64,000 nucleotides of DNA from JAUIET01 sp039111475 (GCA_039111475.1 JBCCIP010000004.1:124001-188000), one strand, 5' to 3'. Counted from the stretch's first letter, positions 26,735-35,160 are shown. The notes: a model not told the origin generated them from the letters alone. Numbers and translations are program-made.

Positions 26735-27301
26735 CTATCTGAGCTCGACAACTTGCGCCCCAGGCGTCAACGTTGCGGCCCCTTGCGTGCTATCCGTGAC
26801 CCAATGCACGCCGACAGATTCCAGTCCAAAAGGCAAGCTATTCGAGCCAAATCGCACGGTTTTGAGTTGCAGCTTCTCTGCGCAACTAAATCGATAGTGG
26901 GCACTGATATCACTGTGTGATGACGCGGGCTCTTTGTGCGCTGATGAATGATGATCGTGATGCTCATCTTGGCTCTGCTGTTCGGCTTGCACGGCAGATA
27001 AATCGACATCAGCCTCAAGTAAAGTGCACTGAGTACCGGAAAAATCGAACAGATCAGCGCCATTACTCAGTGTTTTCTCAGCATCTGCAACGGCTTGCAA
27101 CTGAGCGTCACTGCGAGCCTGATTTTCAAAACCAAGAACACTAATGGCCGGTGAAGTCAGCATGATCTCAAGAGTATGACCTTCCATCGCAAGCGTGATC
27201 TCGGCCGCGCCATGAACATGAGGCTTGGAACCGCCATTCGCCGCAAACGAGCAGAACAGTGTCGCGTAAACGGCCCATTCAATCAGGCGACTTCGATTCA
27301 A
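26735..27301 (-). CDS. DUF2796 periplasmic His-rich protein (ZrgA-like)
   Basis: About 188 residues if translation begins at the TTG at 27301, which has a GGAG site 10 bases upstream and gives a normal signal peptide (LIEWAVYATLFCSFAANG). The longer frame up to 27406 would run across the Zur box and is rejected. The mature protein starts with KPHVHGAAEITLAMEG, typical of DUF2796, and has a His-rich linker (DEHHDHHSSAHKE) that should bind zinc. It is the counterpart of ZrgA in Vibrio and PA4063 in Pseudomonas. First gene of the DUF2796-MerC-CobW operon. Confidence 0.87.
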   Translation of the reverse strand: MNRSRLIEWAVYATLFCSFAANGGSKPHVHGAAEITLAMEGHTLEIMLTSPAISVLGFENQARSDAQLQAVADAEKTLSNGADLFDFSGTQCTLLEADVDLSAVQAEQQSQDEHHDHHSSAHKEPASSHSDISAHYRFSCAEKLQLKTVRFGSNSLPFGLESVGVHWVTDSTQGAATLTPGAQVVELR

Positions 27302-27376
27302 GGTTTGGTCACTCCGTGAAATACTAAGTTTGCCGTGCTGTATTGCAGACTCGACAAAAGAAAAACAGCTGCTGAC

Positions 27377-27395
27377 AATGATATAACATATCATT
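27377..27395. promoter_or_regulatory. Zur box of the DUF2796-MerC-CobW operon
   Basis: AATGATATAACATATCATT, a palindrome with perfect 8-bp arms around AAC, 76 bp upstream of the proposed TTG start of the DUF2796 gene. It agrees with the gammaproteobacterial Zur consensus. Confidence 0.82.
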
Positions 27396-27598
27396 ATTAA
27401 TACCAACGAGTTTTCGCTGGCCCAAGCGTATCTGAATAGGGATCACACAAGTACTCGTTTTACCTTGGGGCCAGTAGGAAAATATTAATAGCCGTGCCTT
27501 CGTTTGCTCATCGTTCTTCAACCACTCTAATAGACTGGTGGGAACGATTCTCCGGGTAGATGACATCGTATGTATCCAAGTGTGAGCTTGCTCTCAAT

Positions 27599-27619
27599 TT
27601 ATGATATAACATATCATAA
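27599..27619. promoter_or_regulatory. Zur box of the class V aminotransferase-fold gene
   Basis: Perfect 9-bp arms TTATGATAT and ATATCATAA around AAC, 50 bp upstream of the ATG at 27670. It is the best Zur palindrome in the window. Confidence 0.85.
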
Positions 27620-27669
27620 AGAGAAGTGACCATAGCTACACAAGCGTTGAGAAGCGCACGGAAACAACG

Positions 27670-28932
27670 ATGAGAACACGTAGGTCCTTGCTTGCCACCG
27701 CTGGATACGCCTCGGTTGCGCTTGCGTCAAATGCGGTGTCAATTGCCGCGGCCGCTGCCAGTCAAAGCAATGCGCGAAGTGATAAAGCGCTGGCAAAAGA
27801 CGAACAGTATTGGTCTTTAATTGCCCAGGCTTTTCAGTTGGACGGGCGCTGGATTATTCTCAACGGTGGCGGTAATAACCCTCACCCGACGTCAGTAGTT
27901 AATGCGCTGAGTCGATTTGAGTCCTTGTCCTCCAGCGCACCGCGTCCTCATAACTATGTGTTACAGGCACGGATAAATGACCATCGTCGCAGACTAGCCA
28001 AACTGATGGGCTGCACACCGGCAGAGATAGCCATAACCCGAAACACCACCGAGGGGCTTAACATTGTTGGCTGGGGGTTGGCGCTTGATCAAGGAGATGA
28101 AATCATCGTCAGCGATGTAGATGATTTCTATGCTGGAAAAGTGTTTGAGCAGCGCGCACGGCGCCATGGCGTAATTGTACGCCGCATTGAACTGCCGCTA
28201 TCGCCCACGGTCGCGCAAACCGTTCGCTTGTTCGAAGAAGCGATAACGCCCCGGACTAAACTGATTGTTGCAAGCCATATTGCAGATGGATGGGGCTATG
28301 TATTGCCCATCCGTGAGTTGTCTGAACTGGCTCACGACAATGGCGCGCAACTTTTGGCAGACGGTGCGCTCAGCTTCGGTCAAATTCCTGTCAATGTTAC
28401 GGAACTGGGTTGCGACTATTACGCAACGTCGCTTCATAAATGGCTGAACGCGCCGCTGGGTACTGGCGCTCTAGTGGTACGTGAGCACCGGCTTGAATCT
28501 TTGTGGCCACTGTATAGCACCAGGCGAGACGCCAATGACATTCGGAAATTCGAAGACATAGGCACGCGCAGCGGCGCAAGCATTGCAGCAATTGGCCAGG
28601 CCATTGATTTTTATGAGCACATTGGCGTAGAGCGCAAAGCAGCTCGTCTTCGTTACCTGTTGTCGATTATTCAAAAACAATTGGATGGTGTGGCCGGCGT
28701 GCGTTTCATATCTGAACCAGACCCGCGCCGCAGAGCAGGTCTGGCGCGAATCGCAGTGGCAGGTGTGTCAGGAACAGACCTGACTACCACGCTGAGAGAG
28801 GAATTTGGTATTTACACCTGGGGCAATTGGCCAGGTGCGAACGACGGTGTATACGTGTCGCCTAATGTGTTCAATTCTGAATCTGATGTAACCGCCTTTG
28901 CTCAGGCAGTTATCCAAATCGCCAGGCGCTAA
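27670..28932 (+). CDS. Tat-exported class V aminotransferase-fold (PLP-dependent) protein
   Basis: 420 residues. A twin-arginine leader (MRTRRSLLATAGYASVAL) precedes an Ala-rich cleavage region, so the folded PLP enzyme should be exported. The fold matches isopenicillin-N-epimerase-like/cysteine desulfurase-like enzymes: ITRNTTEGLNIVGWGL, DGALSFGQ with Asp231, and SLHKWLNAPLGTG with the PLP lysine Lys257. The position after DGA is Leu where many relatives have His or Gln. It stands alone between a perfect Zur box and a rho-independent terminator, so it is zinc-repressed. Role unknown; cleavage or epimerisation of a periplasmic amino acid or metallophore precursor is conceivable. Confidence 0.87.
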   Translation: MRTRRSLLATAGYASVALASNAVSIAAAAASQSNARSDKALAKDEQYWSLIAQAFQLDGRWIILNGGGNNPHPTSVVNALSRFESLSSSAPRPHNYVLQARINDHRRRLAKLMGCTPAEIAITRNTTEGLNIVGWGLALDQGDEIIVSDVDDFYAGKVFEQRARRHGVIVRRIELPLSPTVAQTVRLFEEAITPRTKLIVASHIADGWGYVLPIRELSELAHDNGAQLLADGALSFGQIPVNVTELGCDYYATSLHKWLNAPLGTGALVVREHRLESLWPLYSTRRDANDIRKFEDIGTRSGASIAAIGQAIDFYEHIGVERKAARLRYLLSIIQKQLDGVAGVRFISEPDPRRRAGLARIAVAGVSGTDLTTTLREEFGIYTWGNWPGANDGVYVSPNVFNSESDVTAFAQAVIQIARR

Positions 28933-29014
28933 TACGCACAACCGGCGAGATAATGCCGGCCCCGTATGAGTCGTGTGCTTAATAGGAAATGTTAGACCCT
29001 TTTTTTCCTCGTTT

Positions 29015-29036
29015 GCCGCCTTCGGGCGGCTTTTTT
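29015..29036 (+). terminator. Rho-independent terminator after the aminotransferase-fold gene
   Basis: Stem GCCGCC/GGCGGC with a TTCG tetraloop, followed by six T. It lies 82 bp past the stop of the plus-strand gene. Confidence 0.9.
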
Positions 29037-29066
29037 ACAGCGGATAGTAAAATGACATGAACAGCA

Positions 29067-29474
29067 TCAAATAGCTGTTGTATCCAGCGTAGCCATGAGA
29101 CCTTTCGGGTCAGACATATACACTTCCATTCGTGCCAGTTTCCCCTCGCGAAAAAAATTCAATTCCACCACCGGCTGTGTTATGGAACGCTGGGTCGCCT
29201 TGCTAGTCCATGTCATTACATAGCGTGACACGACAAGGTCTTCATTCTCCGCTTCCCACAGAGCCTGATCGCCAATTTCCACATCCCAGATTGAACGGTA
29301 AATTTTGCTTACTTCAATCGAGGCGAGCGCGCCACGGTGTACTCCGCTTTGTGGCAGGCCTGGCGGCTCATGAATTTCAAAATCAGGTTGGCAGTATTGC
29401 TCACATGCGCCCTGCCAATCGCCAGCCTGAAAGCAGTCCAGGAAGGCCCGCAGCTGTTGGAGATTGCTGCTCAT
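29067..29474 (-). CDS. SnoaL/NTF2-like domain protein
   Basis: 135 residues forming one NTF2-like cone: N-terminal helix LRAFLDCFQAGDWQGACEQY, then PDFEIHEPPGLPQSGVHRG and the sheet strands VVSRYVMTWT and VELNFFREGKLARMEVY. SnoaL-like proteins include cyclases, ketosteroid-isomerase relatives and binding proteins. It is the last of four genes (SDR, sulfotransferase, DUF1214, SnoaL-like) on the minus strand, 9 bp after the DUF1214 gene. Substrate unknown. Confidence 0.8.
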   Translation of the reverse strand: MSSNLQQLRAFLDCFQAGDWQGACEQYCQPDFEIHEPPGLPQSGVHRGALASIEVSKIYRSIWDVEIGDQALWEAENEDLVVSRYVMTWTSKATQRSITQPVVELNFFREGKLARMEVYMSDPKGLMATLDTTAI

Positions 29475-29483
29475 AGTCTCATC

Positions 29484-30674
29484 CTATTGATCACTACAGG
29501 TTCGTCGGTGGGCGGACCGCCAGCGTTCACTGATATTTTCCGCCCGCTGCATTTTTGTTATACGAGGAGTATCCTTCGGAAGACACGTCATCAGTTCGGC
29601 AAAAGGCACTCTGGTAAGCTTAGGCACTGGAGCATTTTCGGACTGAAAGTAGCGCCCGGAAATGAGACCGATCTCTCGGCCTCCGGCGTCTAGCCAGTTG
29701 GCCACACCGGGATCGCGTTGGCTGATCACCGCGCGAAACATGCCGTCGGAATCAATTGCGGCTTGATGCCCATTGATAGACGTCTGTCGTCGGTAATAGT
29801 CCAGAGCTTCCCAAGCAAAGTTGCTCAACTGAAATCCCCAGTAGACTGCGTAAGGTGGTTCCACCTCGAGTATCACAGCGTCGTCGGCTTTGCATTGGAA
29901 ATGCCCATTTAGATACCGCGTACCAGCGAAAGCGCCAGGTATCTCGATCACGTTCATGGTATCTGCGTCAGTGCTGAAAAATGAAGTGACGTACTGTTTC
30001 GCCAGGGCGGATTGCACACGCAACCAGCTGTTCATTTGTTCAGCCCTGGCTGATATCGCGCCCGGAGAGACGCTAGGAGGCGGATAGTCCGCATGTTCTC
30101 TTTCCAACCATAAGCTGGCAGCTTGTTCTGTATCCCAATCGTAATAATACTGGCGTATGTGGAGTTCGCATTCTCCTTCAGGCAATAATAAATGAGCCTC
30201 ACCGAGCTCTGGGCGTTTGTTGGCGTCCAGCACCAGTTCAATGTCGCGGCCCGGTCTCAGCCATTTCGTGGAGAGACTATCCCGGTCGCAGCTAAGTTCA
30301 AAGTCTGGATAACGGGCGCTACTCCCTTGATAGATAGCGATTTGAAACAGGTGTGCTGAACCCCGTTGCCCGACCAAGCGATAGCTGTAATCGCTGTGTA
30401 AAGAGGCAAAATGGTAAACTGCGTCGGCCGATGGCAGCATCATTTGACGCTGCAAAGACTGCATCTTTATCAATAGCGGATAGGCTGGGTCTGCTTCCAG
30501 GTGCATCAAATGGCCAGCATTGCTCAGGCGCACCGCCTGGCGAAAACCTTCCTCTGCGTAGACGGCAAACTCTCCGTCCAACTCCCCGCAGTAATTGCTC
30601 ACCGCGTCGGCGAAGGCTGTGTGGCTGTTGTGCAGCATGCTGGTGAGTTCTGCTGATAGAGGTTTGCCGGTCAT
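29484..30674 (-). CDS. DUF1214-type protein (putative)
   Basis: 396 residues, no signal peptide. The C-terminal third resembles DUF1214 proteins: YWGFQLSNFAWEALDYY, RQTSINGHQAAIDSDG and VISQRDPGVANWLDAGG at about 285-345. The N-terminal half is alpha-rich and not recognised. Genes of this kind often sit beside sulfotransferase-like genes in actinobacterial and proteobacterial lipid or steroid clusters. The start overlaps the sulfotransferase stop by 4 bp, so translation is coupled. Function unknown. Confidence 0.75.
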   Translation of the reverse strand: MTGKPLSAELTSMLHNSHTAFADAVSNYCGELDGEFAVYAEEGFRQAVRLSNAGHLMHLEADPAYPLLIKMQSLQRQMMLPSADAVYHFASLHSDYSYRLVGQRGSAHLFQIAIYQGSSARYPDFELSCDRDSLSTKWLRPGRDIELVLDANKRPELGEAHLLLPEGECELHIRQYYYDWDTEQAASLWLEREHADYPPPSVSPGAISARAEQMNSWLRVQSALAKQYVTSFFSTDADTMNVIEIPGAFAGTRYLNGHFQCKADDAVILEVEPPYAVYWGFQLSNFAWEALDYYRRQTSINGHQAAIDSDGMFRAVISQRDPGVANWLDAGGREIGLISGRYFQSENAPVPKLTRVPFAELMTCLPKDTPRITKMQRAENISERWRSAHRRTCSDQ

Positions 30675-31849
30675 GCGTATCCAGATCTAAGATTGTCGGC
30701 AAAGCCATCATCGAACGTTCCAAAGACGTCCATAATATCCTGCTGATCAAGGCCATACTGCGCCATGCTGTAGGAAGGTCGCCCGTGCTTGTGTTGCTTG
30801 TTTCCCTCTTCCCAGTTGCGAATTGCCACCATGACCTGTTCATCCAGTGGCATGCACGCTGCCTCAAATAGGCGTTCGACCACCGCCAACGAATCGCCCA
30901 CGGCGGCTTGATACGATACATCCAGAATATTCAGCTGCTCCGCGAACGTCTGCCTTTGCTGCCGCTGACGTCGAAACTCGGGGCCCCAGTAGGCGAGCGT
31001 TTCTCGCCCGATGCGGCGCGGATCGACGGAGACAAACAACTCCTGATAAATGGATTGAATCAAACGGCAGTAAGAGGGCAATACCTCTCGCAAGTCTCTG
31101 TGCAAATGCACCAGCGTTGCTTTTGGATACACCTGGGTCAGGGCGTCCATTTGTCCAATGTGCCCGGGGTTTTTCAAGATCCAGCGACGTCCGCGTTTGC
31201 CGCCCTGTTGCCACTGCAGGTACTGTAGCAACCGCTTCTGGAACTCGTAAGCGGGCAGGCGCGGCCGACTGCGCAACCAAGTCAGGAAACGCTCACTCGG
31301 GTGAATGATGTACATCATCAGGTAGTCGAAAGCAAAAAGGAGCAGATCGGAGTCTTCCTCGGCCTCATCCGCCTTACGTTCGTGGGATGCCAGGAAGTCA
31401 GGATTGTGTTCGGCTTGTGCTGACTGGATGGCACGGGCGTATTCTATGCGCTGAACCGGCTTACCCGGCTCTTCGCCCGGGAATGGCGCAGGATTTTGGG
31501 TCATCCACAGCGGCAAACTAATGGTTCCTGGTAAAGACGAAAGCAATCGCTGCATTTTCGTGGTACCGCTGCGGGGCATGCCGATAACCACAATGGGGTC
31601 AGATACATCCTCATTCAAAATGGCTGGATTGATTTTTACATCGTTCACATAGCGCAATCGATTAACAAGCCAGCGCTGCAGATTACTTTCGAACGCGAGT
31701 CGACCGTTGTTGGAAAATTCAAGGTCTTCCTTGGCGCATCGCAACAGCTCTTCCAACGCTTCGACGAACGGCAAGTCACCGAAATCATCAAGCCCCGCTG
31801 CCTGTTGAGCATTGGCAAGTACGTGGTCGAGATCAAATGCGAACCTCAT
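30671..31849 (-). CDS. Sulfotransferase family protein
   Basis: 392 residues. The PAPS 5'-phosphosulfate loop is VVIGMPRSGTTKMQRLL with PRSGTT at 92-97, followed later by KNPGHIGQMDAL and LVHLHRDLREVLPSYC, where the 3'-phosphate-binding Arg and Ser are expected. It is a member of the large bacterial Sulfotransfer_3 group, whose reactions are mostly unknown; many are found with steroid or lipid genes. The start overlaps the SDR stop by one base (TGATG) and the stop overlaps the DUF1214 start. Confidence 0.85.
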   Translation of the reverse strand: MRFAFDLDHVLANAQQAAGLDDFGDLPFVEALEELLRCAKEDLEFSNNGRLAFESNLQRWLVNRLRYVNDVKINPAILNEDVSDPIVVIGMPRSGTTKMQRLLSSLPGTISLPLWMTQNPAPFPGEEPGKPVQRIEYARAIQSAQAEHNPDFLASHERKADEAEEDSDLLLFAFDYLMMYIIHPSERFLTWLRSRPRLPAYEFQKRLLQYLQWQQGGKRGRRWILKNPGHIGQMDALTQVYPKATLVHLHRDLREVLPSYCRLIQSIYQELFVSVDPRRIGRETLAYWGPEFRRQRQQRQTFAEQLNILDVSYQAAVGDSLAVVERLFEAACMPLDEQVMVAIRNWEEGNKQHKHGRPSYSMAQYGLDQQDIMDVFGTFDDGFADNLRSGYA

Positions 31850-32598
31850 CAGTTACTCAGCCAAAAGCCGCCCGTGGCGTCGATCACCTGGCCGGTTATC
31901 CAGGCGGCCTCATCACTTAGTAAGAAAGCAATGACCCGCGATACGTCGCTGGGTTGACCAATACGACCGAGCGGTGTGGCCGCTTTCAGTGCATCAACAA
32001 GTGCCGCATCGCTCATGGCATCCGCAGCGATTTCGGTATCGGTCATGCCCGGTGCAACCGCGTTAACGCGGATAGCCCGAAAGCCCAGTTCTGTCGCCAG
32101 CGCTCGTGTAAGCTGGTTCAACCCCGCTTTGGCCGCCGCATAAGGCACTATCCCTGCCGATGGCATGCCCTGGTAGCGCGCGCCTGCGGAACTAACATTT
32201 AAGATGCTGCCGCCATCGTTGATAAGACCCAGGCTCTCGTGAATCAATAACATTGGCGCAATAAGATTAATTTCAACCTGGCGGCGAATCTGCTCGGCAT
32301 TATGATCGGCAAAACTTGCCGTCACTGATGCGGCCGCATTGTTAATTAGGTAGTCCAGGCGGCCGTATGCATGCTGCACATGAGCGAGCGCGGTTTGTCG
32401 ATCTTCAGCGGAGCCCACATCCATCACTAAATAGCCAATGGACCCGTCGGACGCTTCGGAAACCTCGCGCAAGGGTGATTCCCGGCGCCCGCAAATCAAT
32501 ACTCTGCCGCCGCCATTGGCAATTAGCTCGGCCGTGGACCGACCTATGCCCGTGCCGCCCCCCGTAATCAGCGCAGTTTTGCCGTCGAAACGCTTCAC
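31849..32598 (-). CDS. SDR family oxidoreductase
   Basis: 249 residues with a GTG start at 32598. Seen: TGGGTGIG at 12-19, NNA at 86-88, catalytic serine in VSSAGA near 136 and YAAAK with Tyr153 and Lys157. A classical SDR that oxidises or reduces an alcohol/ketone. It is the first clear gene of the SDR-sulfotransferase-DUF1214-SnoaL operon. A short upstream frame (32595-32789) overlaps its start by 4 bp. Confidence 0.87.
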   Translation of the reverse strand: MKRFDGKTALITGGGTGIGRSTAELIANGGGRVLICGRRESPLREVSEASDGSIGYLVMDVGSAEDRQTALAHVQHAYGRLDYLINNAAASVTASFADHNAEQIRRQVEINLIAPMLLIHESLGLINDGGSILNVSSAGARYQGMPSAGIVPYAAAKAGLNQLTRALATELGFRAIRVNAVAPGMTDTEIAADAMSDAALVDALKAATPLGRIGQPSDVSRVIAFLLSDEAAWITGQVIDATGGFWLSN

Positions 32599-32789
32599 TT
32601 AATGATACCAGTGAGCTGGCCTACAATCGGAGGCAATGAAGCGTACAACGTTGCCATATCCTTGCGGTTAGGCGTTGCAGACCAAGCCCGTAGAACTACC
32701 AGGCGCGGTGCGGGATGTATCTGGCCCAACACAGCATACCCGTCAGTTAAGGGCATGCCCATCGGCTCATTTTCTCTTTCGTCAACCAC
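32595..32789 (-). CDS. Short coupled ORF upstream of the SDR gene (doubtful)
   Basis: 64 codons from a GTG at 32789, or about 53 from the ATG at MPLTDGYAVLGQ. Its TGA overlaps the SDR GTG start as GTGA, the form expected for translational coupling, and it begins 15 bp after the operator palindrome at 32805. The peptide has no recognised domain and no signal peptide. It may be a leader peptide, a gene remnant, or chance. Confidence 0.35.
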   Translation of the reverse strand: MVDERENEPMGMPLTDGYAVLGQIHPAPRLVVLRAWSATPNRKDMATLYASLPPIVGQLTGIIK

Positions 32790-32804
32790 GTTTATATGTA
32801 TAGT

Positions 32805-32822
32805 TATAGACGTATGTCTATA
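32805..32822. promoter_or_regulatory. Palindromic operator C (SDR/sulfotransferase operon)
   Basis: TATAGACGTATGTCTATA has 7-bp arms around a 4-bp centre. Its ATAGAC/GTCTAT arms and spacing are identical to the operator before the P450 at 5383-5398. It lies just upstream of the short ORF and SDR gene. Confidence 0.62.
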
Positions 32823-33221
32823 TTATAGATATATGGTGATATTTACAAGGAACATCCAGAACTCTTTTGAAACTCTCCATTTCAACCATTGCGGCCTATC
32901 GTTGCTGTTTTGTGGTCTTGGACTTGGCTACAGCGGGTACACCAAGGTTTGAACCGTATTGAGCTTGTGTACTTCACTTGGAGAAATCGTGTGTTAAACA
33001 GCCTAAGAATCGATGTGGTATTCGGTGATCTCAGCTTTGGCTTGAGTTCGTGAATAGCCGTTTTTATGCGTGGCGGAACTGGAAGTGATGCGTTAAATTG
33101 GTCTCGGCGATCGCAATGTCATGCGGCATGTGATCGGAAGCCATTCCTCAGTATCTGACTCAAAGGTTCAATTGGCTGATGCCGTTTTTAACTTTCCAGC
33201 ATTCATCAGAGAAAGATAGCA
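32823..33221. other. Intergenic region without recognised gene
   Basis: About 400 bp between the operator and the stop of the CocE-like gene. Both neighbouring genes are on the minus strand, so it holds the SDR operon promoter. No supported ORF, RNA or terminator was seen; plus-strand frames here lack family features. Confidence 0.45.
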
Positions 33222-35030
33222 TCAGCCATCTACATCGAAATAGGGAATGTCTAAGTGAAATTTCCCAGCTTCCTCGAAATGAAACATGGCCTCAAAGGAA
33301 TCTTCGGTGGGCTTTTGGTACTGTAGGTCACTGGTGTCAAAGGTGAGCAGCAGTTTAGACCCTGGGTTTATTTTGTAGCAAGTGGCGATGAGCTTGAAGT
33401 TCAGCTCAATGGCTTGATTGGGTGTGAGTGAGTGCCGGGTAACCGGGCCGTGTGTAATAAGACGTGCAGACCTTTTTTCGACGACTTCGTATAAGTAGGC
33501 GATCAACTGTAATTGCGGAAGACTGCTGCTAACACACAGATTTACGCTGGGGCTACCGAGTATCAACCGCGCCTTTGCGAGTGGGTCTGACTCATATTTT
33601 AACGCCACATTCGATTTGATTCGCCTGGGGTTGACTGTCTCAGGTAGGTTCAGGTGGGCGTGGCGCGACGACGACAAAAAGGGCAGGCCGGCTGTGGCAC
33701 GCGATGGTCCCAATCTGGATTCTAAAGAATCTGATTGGAAACCCTTACGGCTCTTTCTTGCGGCAAGTTGGCCATTACTATGTCCACCCTTGTTGCCGGG
33801 GCGAAGATAAAGCGTCATTGTGCGTTGTGTTTTGGGCGGCCAGTCATCGAGCGACCATCTGGTGCCCTGGTGTGAGCCCAGGCTAAGCCGAGTACGATTG
33901 TGCCGCGCATACTGACAGGTGACGGAAGGCTCGTCCATGATGCCGTTCTCTTCATTTTTAAGCCAATGATTGAACCAGCGGTGGGTTTGCCGCCACACAT
34001 GATTCTTCATGCCTAAAACGCCAGTAAACTCGGCACTGGCGTGTGTGCCGAGATTGAGATCCATGCGCTTGGGAGATGTTAGCCGAGTGTAAAAATCCAA
34101 TACCGGATTGGGTTGGAAGAGATCGTCTTGAAAATTCTGCGCGAGGTAGACAGGCAGTTTTCGCTTGTTGTAGTTATCCATGTAAGTGACTGGTGAGCGC
34201 GTGCTCGCCCACTCCTTAACCGTTTCCATGTCCTTGTTTTGGAGCAGATTCGAAAGCAACTGCCCAAGCTCTGGGTCAGTTCTGGCCGCCACTTCACCTG
34301 TTGACAACAATATCTTCGCGCAGGCTTCTCTGGGTGTTTGTTCTGCCCAGAATGTTTCAAACAGATCCGTCCACCCGCTCATGCCCACCACGGTTTTAAT
34401 GCGTTGATCGTGTGCCGCGCCCAGCAAGGCCAGGCCGCTACCATACGAAACCCCTGCGAAGCCGATATTAGACGCATCAATGGGCGTATTGCTAAGCAGC
34501 CAATCGATGGTGCTGGAAACATCGGATACGTCATTGTGCCCACCGATGTCGACCGTTCCATCCGACGTGCCCCAGCCACGTGCGCTGTAAGACAATACTA
34601 TGTAACCACTGCGTGCAAACCGTCTAGCCTGCAGCACATATTGGTGTTTATCCAGCAACCAACTATTGATAAACACAATGGCAGGGAAGGTTTCTCCCTC
34701 AGTCTTCGGCATTGGCGCAAATAAATTGGCGCACAACTCTAAACCATCGTGAGTCGCGATTCGAACCTGTTGGCGATAGCGAAATTCGTAGTGAGCCTCT
34801 CGGGATTGTTGCGCAAAACTCAAGATGTCGTCGGCCACTAGCCCCGCATATACCGCCGATTTTTTTGCGAGCGTACCAAGCTGCAGTTCATCAACAACAT
34901 AATTGCGGTGTTGACCTTCAGCGTGATCACCTTGCTTCGAACGAGCTACGCTTCGCTGCAACCCTGACTTTATTGTGTCACCCACATCGGAGCCGATCGA
35001 CTTTACTAGTGAGGTAATTTTCCTAGCCAT
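33222..35030 (-). CDS. CocE/NonD family hydrolase (X-Pro dipeptidyl-peptidase-like)
   Basis: 602 residues. After an unusual basic N-terminal region of ~75 residues without signal peptide, the alpha/beta hydrolase core starts at RIATHDGLELCANLFAP. The oxyanion/nucleophile region is GFAGVSYGSG with Ser195, and a DIGGHNDVSD loop precedes it. The C-terminal third is the jelly-roll domain of CocE/PepX proteins (GSKLLLTFDTSDLQ). These enzymes hydrolyse esters, amides or polyester-type substrates. The gene follows the phasin-like gene, same strand, with a hairpin between, so an intracellular polyester or wax-ester role is possible but unproven. Confidence 0.82.
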   Translation of the reverse strand: MARKITSLVKSIGSDVGDTIKSGLQRSVARSKQGDHAEGQHRNYVVDELQLGTLAKKSAVYAGLVADDILSFAQQSREAHYEFRYRQQVRIATHDGLELCANLFAPMPKTEGETFPAIVFINSWLLDKHQYVLQARRFARSGYIVLSYSARGWGTSDGTVDIGGHNDVSDVSSTIDWLLSNTPIDASNIGFAGVSYGSGLALLGAAHDQRIKTVVGMSGWTDLFETFWAEQTPREACAKILLSTGEVAARTDPELGQLLSNLLQNKDMETVKEWASTRSPVTYMDNYNKRKLPVYLAQNFQDDLFQPNPVLDFYTRLTSPKRMDLNLGTHASAEFTGVLGMKNHVWRQTHRWFNHWLKNEENGIMDEPSVTCQYARHNRTRLSLGSHQGTRWSLDDWPPKTQRTMTLYLRPGNKGGHSNGQLAARKSRKGFQSDSLESRLGPSRATAGLPFLSSSRHAHLNLPETVNPRRIKSNVALKYESDPLAKARLILGSPSVNLCVSSSLPQLQLIAYLYEVVEKRSARLITHGPVTRHSLTPNQAIELNFKLIATCYKINPGSKLLLTFDTSDLQYQKPTEDSFEAMFHFEEAGKFHLDIPYFDVDG

Positions 35031-35114
35031 GGGCTGCTCTAGCGACAGAGAAATGAATCAGACTGTTATCAAACGACCAAGTAGGACGTGGTCAAAGAGA
35101 AGCCTGGACGGATT

Positions 35115-35140
35115 ACTGGGTCGGCACGTAGCGACCCAGT
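35115..35140 (-). terminator. Hairpin between the phasin-like and CocE-like genes
   Basis: Stem of 9 bp (ACTGGGTCG / CGACCCAGT) around an 8-base loop, 20 bp past the stop of the phasin-like gene. There is no run of T after it, so it may be a weak terminator or an mRNA-stabilising stem. Confidence 0.5.
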
Positions 35141-35160
35141 CAGTCCAATTGAACTAAAAC

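Noticed and set aside
27302..27406. Longer N terminus of the DUF2796 protein beginning at 27406
   Set aside because: It would translate across the Zur palindrome and destroy the signal peptide; the TTG at 27301 with GGAG upstream fits better.
28998..29007. T-rich stretch after the aminotransferase-fold gene as a separate terminator
   Set aside because: No stem precedes it; the GCCGCC hairpin just downstream is the real terminator.
32602..32952. 116-codon plus-strand frame in the SDR upstream region
   Set aside because: It runs through the operator palindrome and opposite the coupled short frame; composition is not protein-like and no domain is visible.
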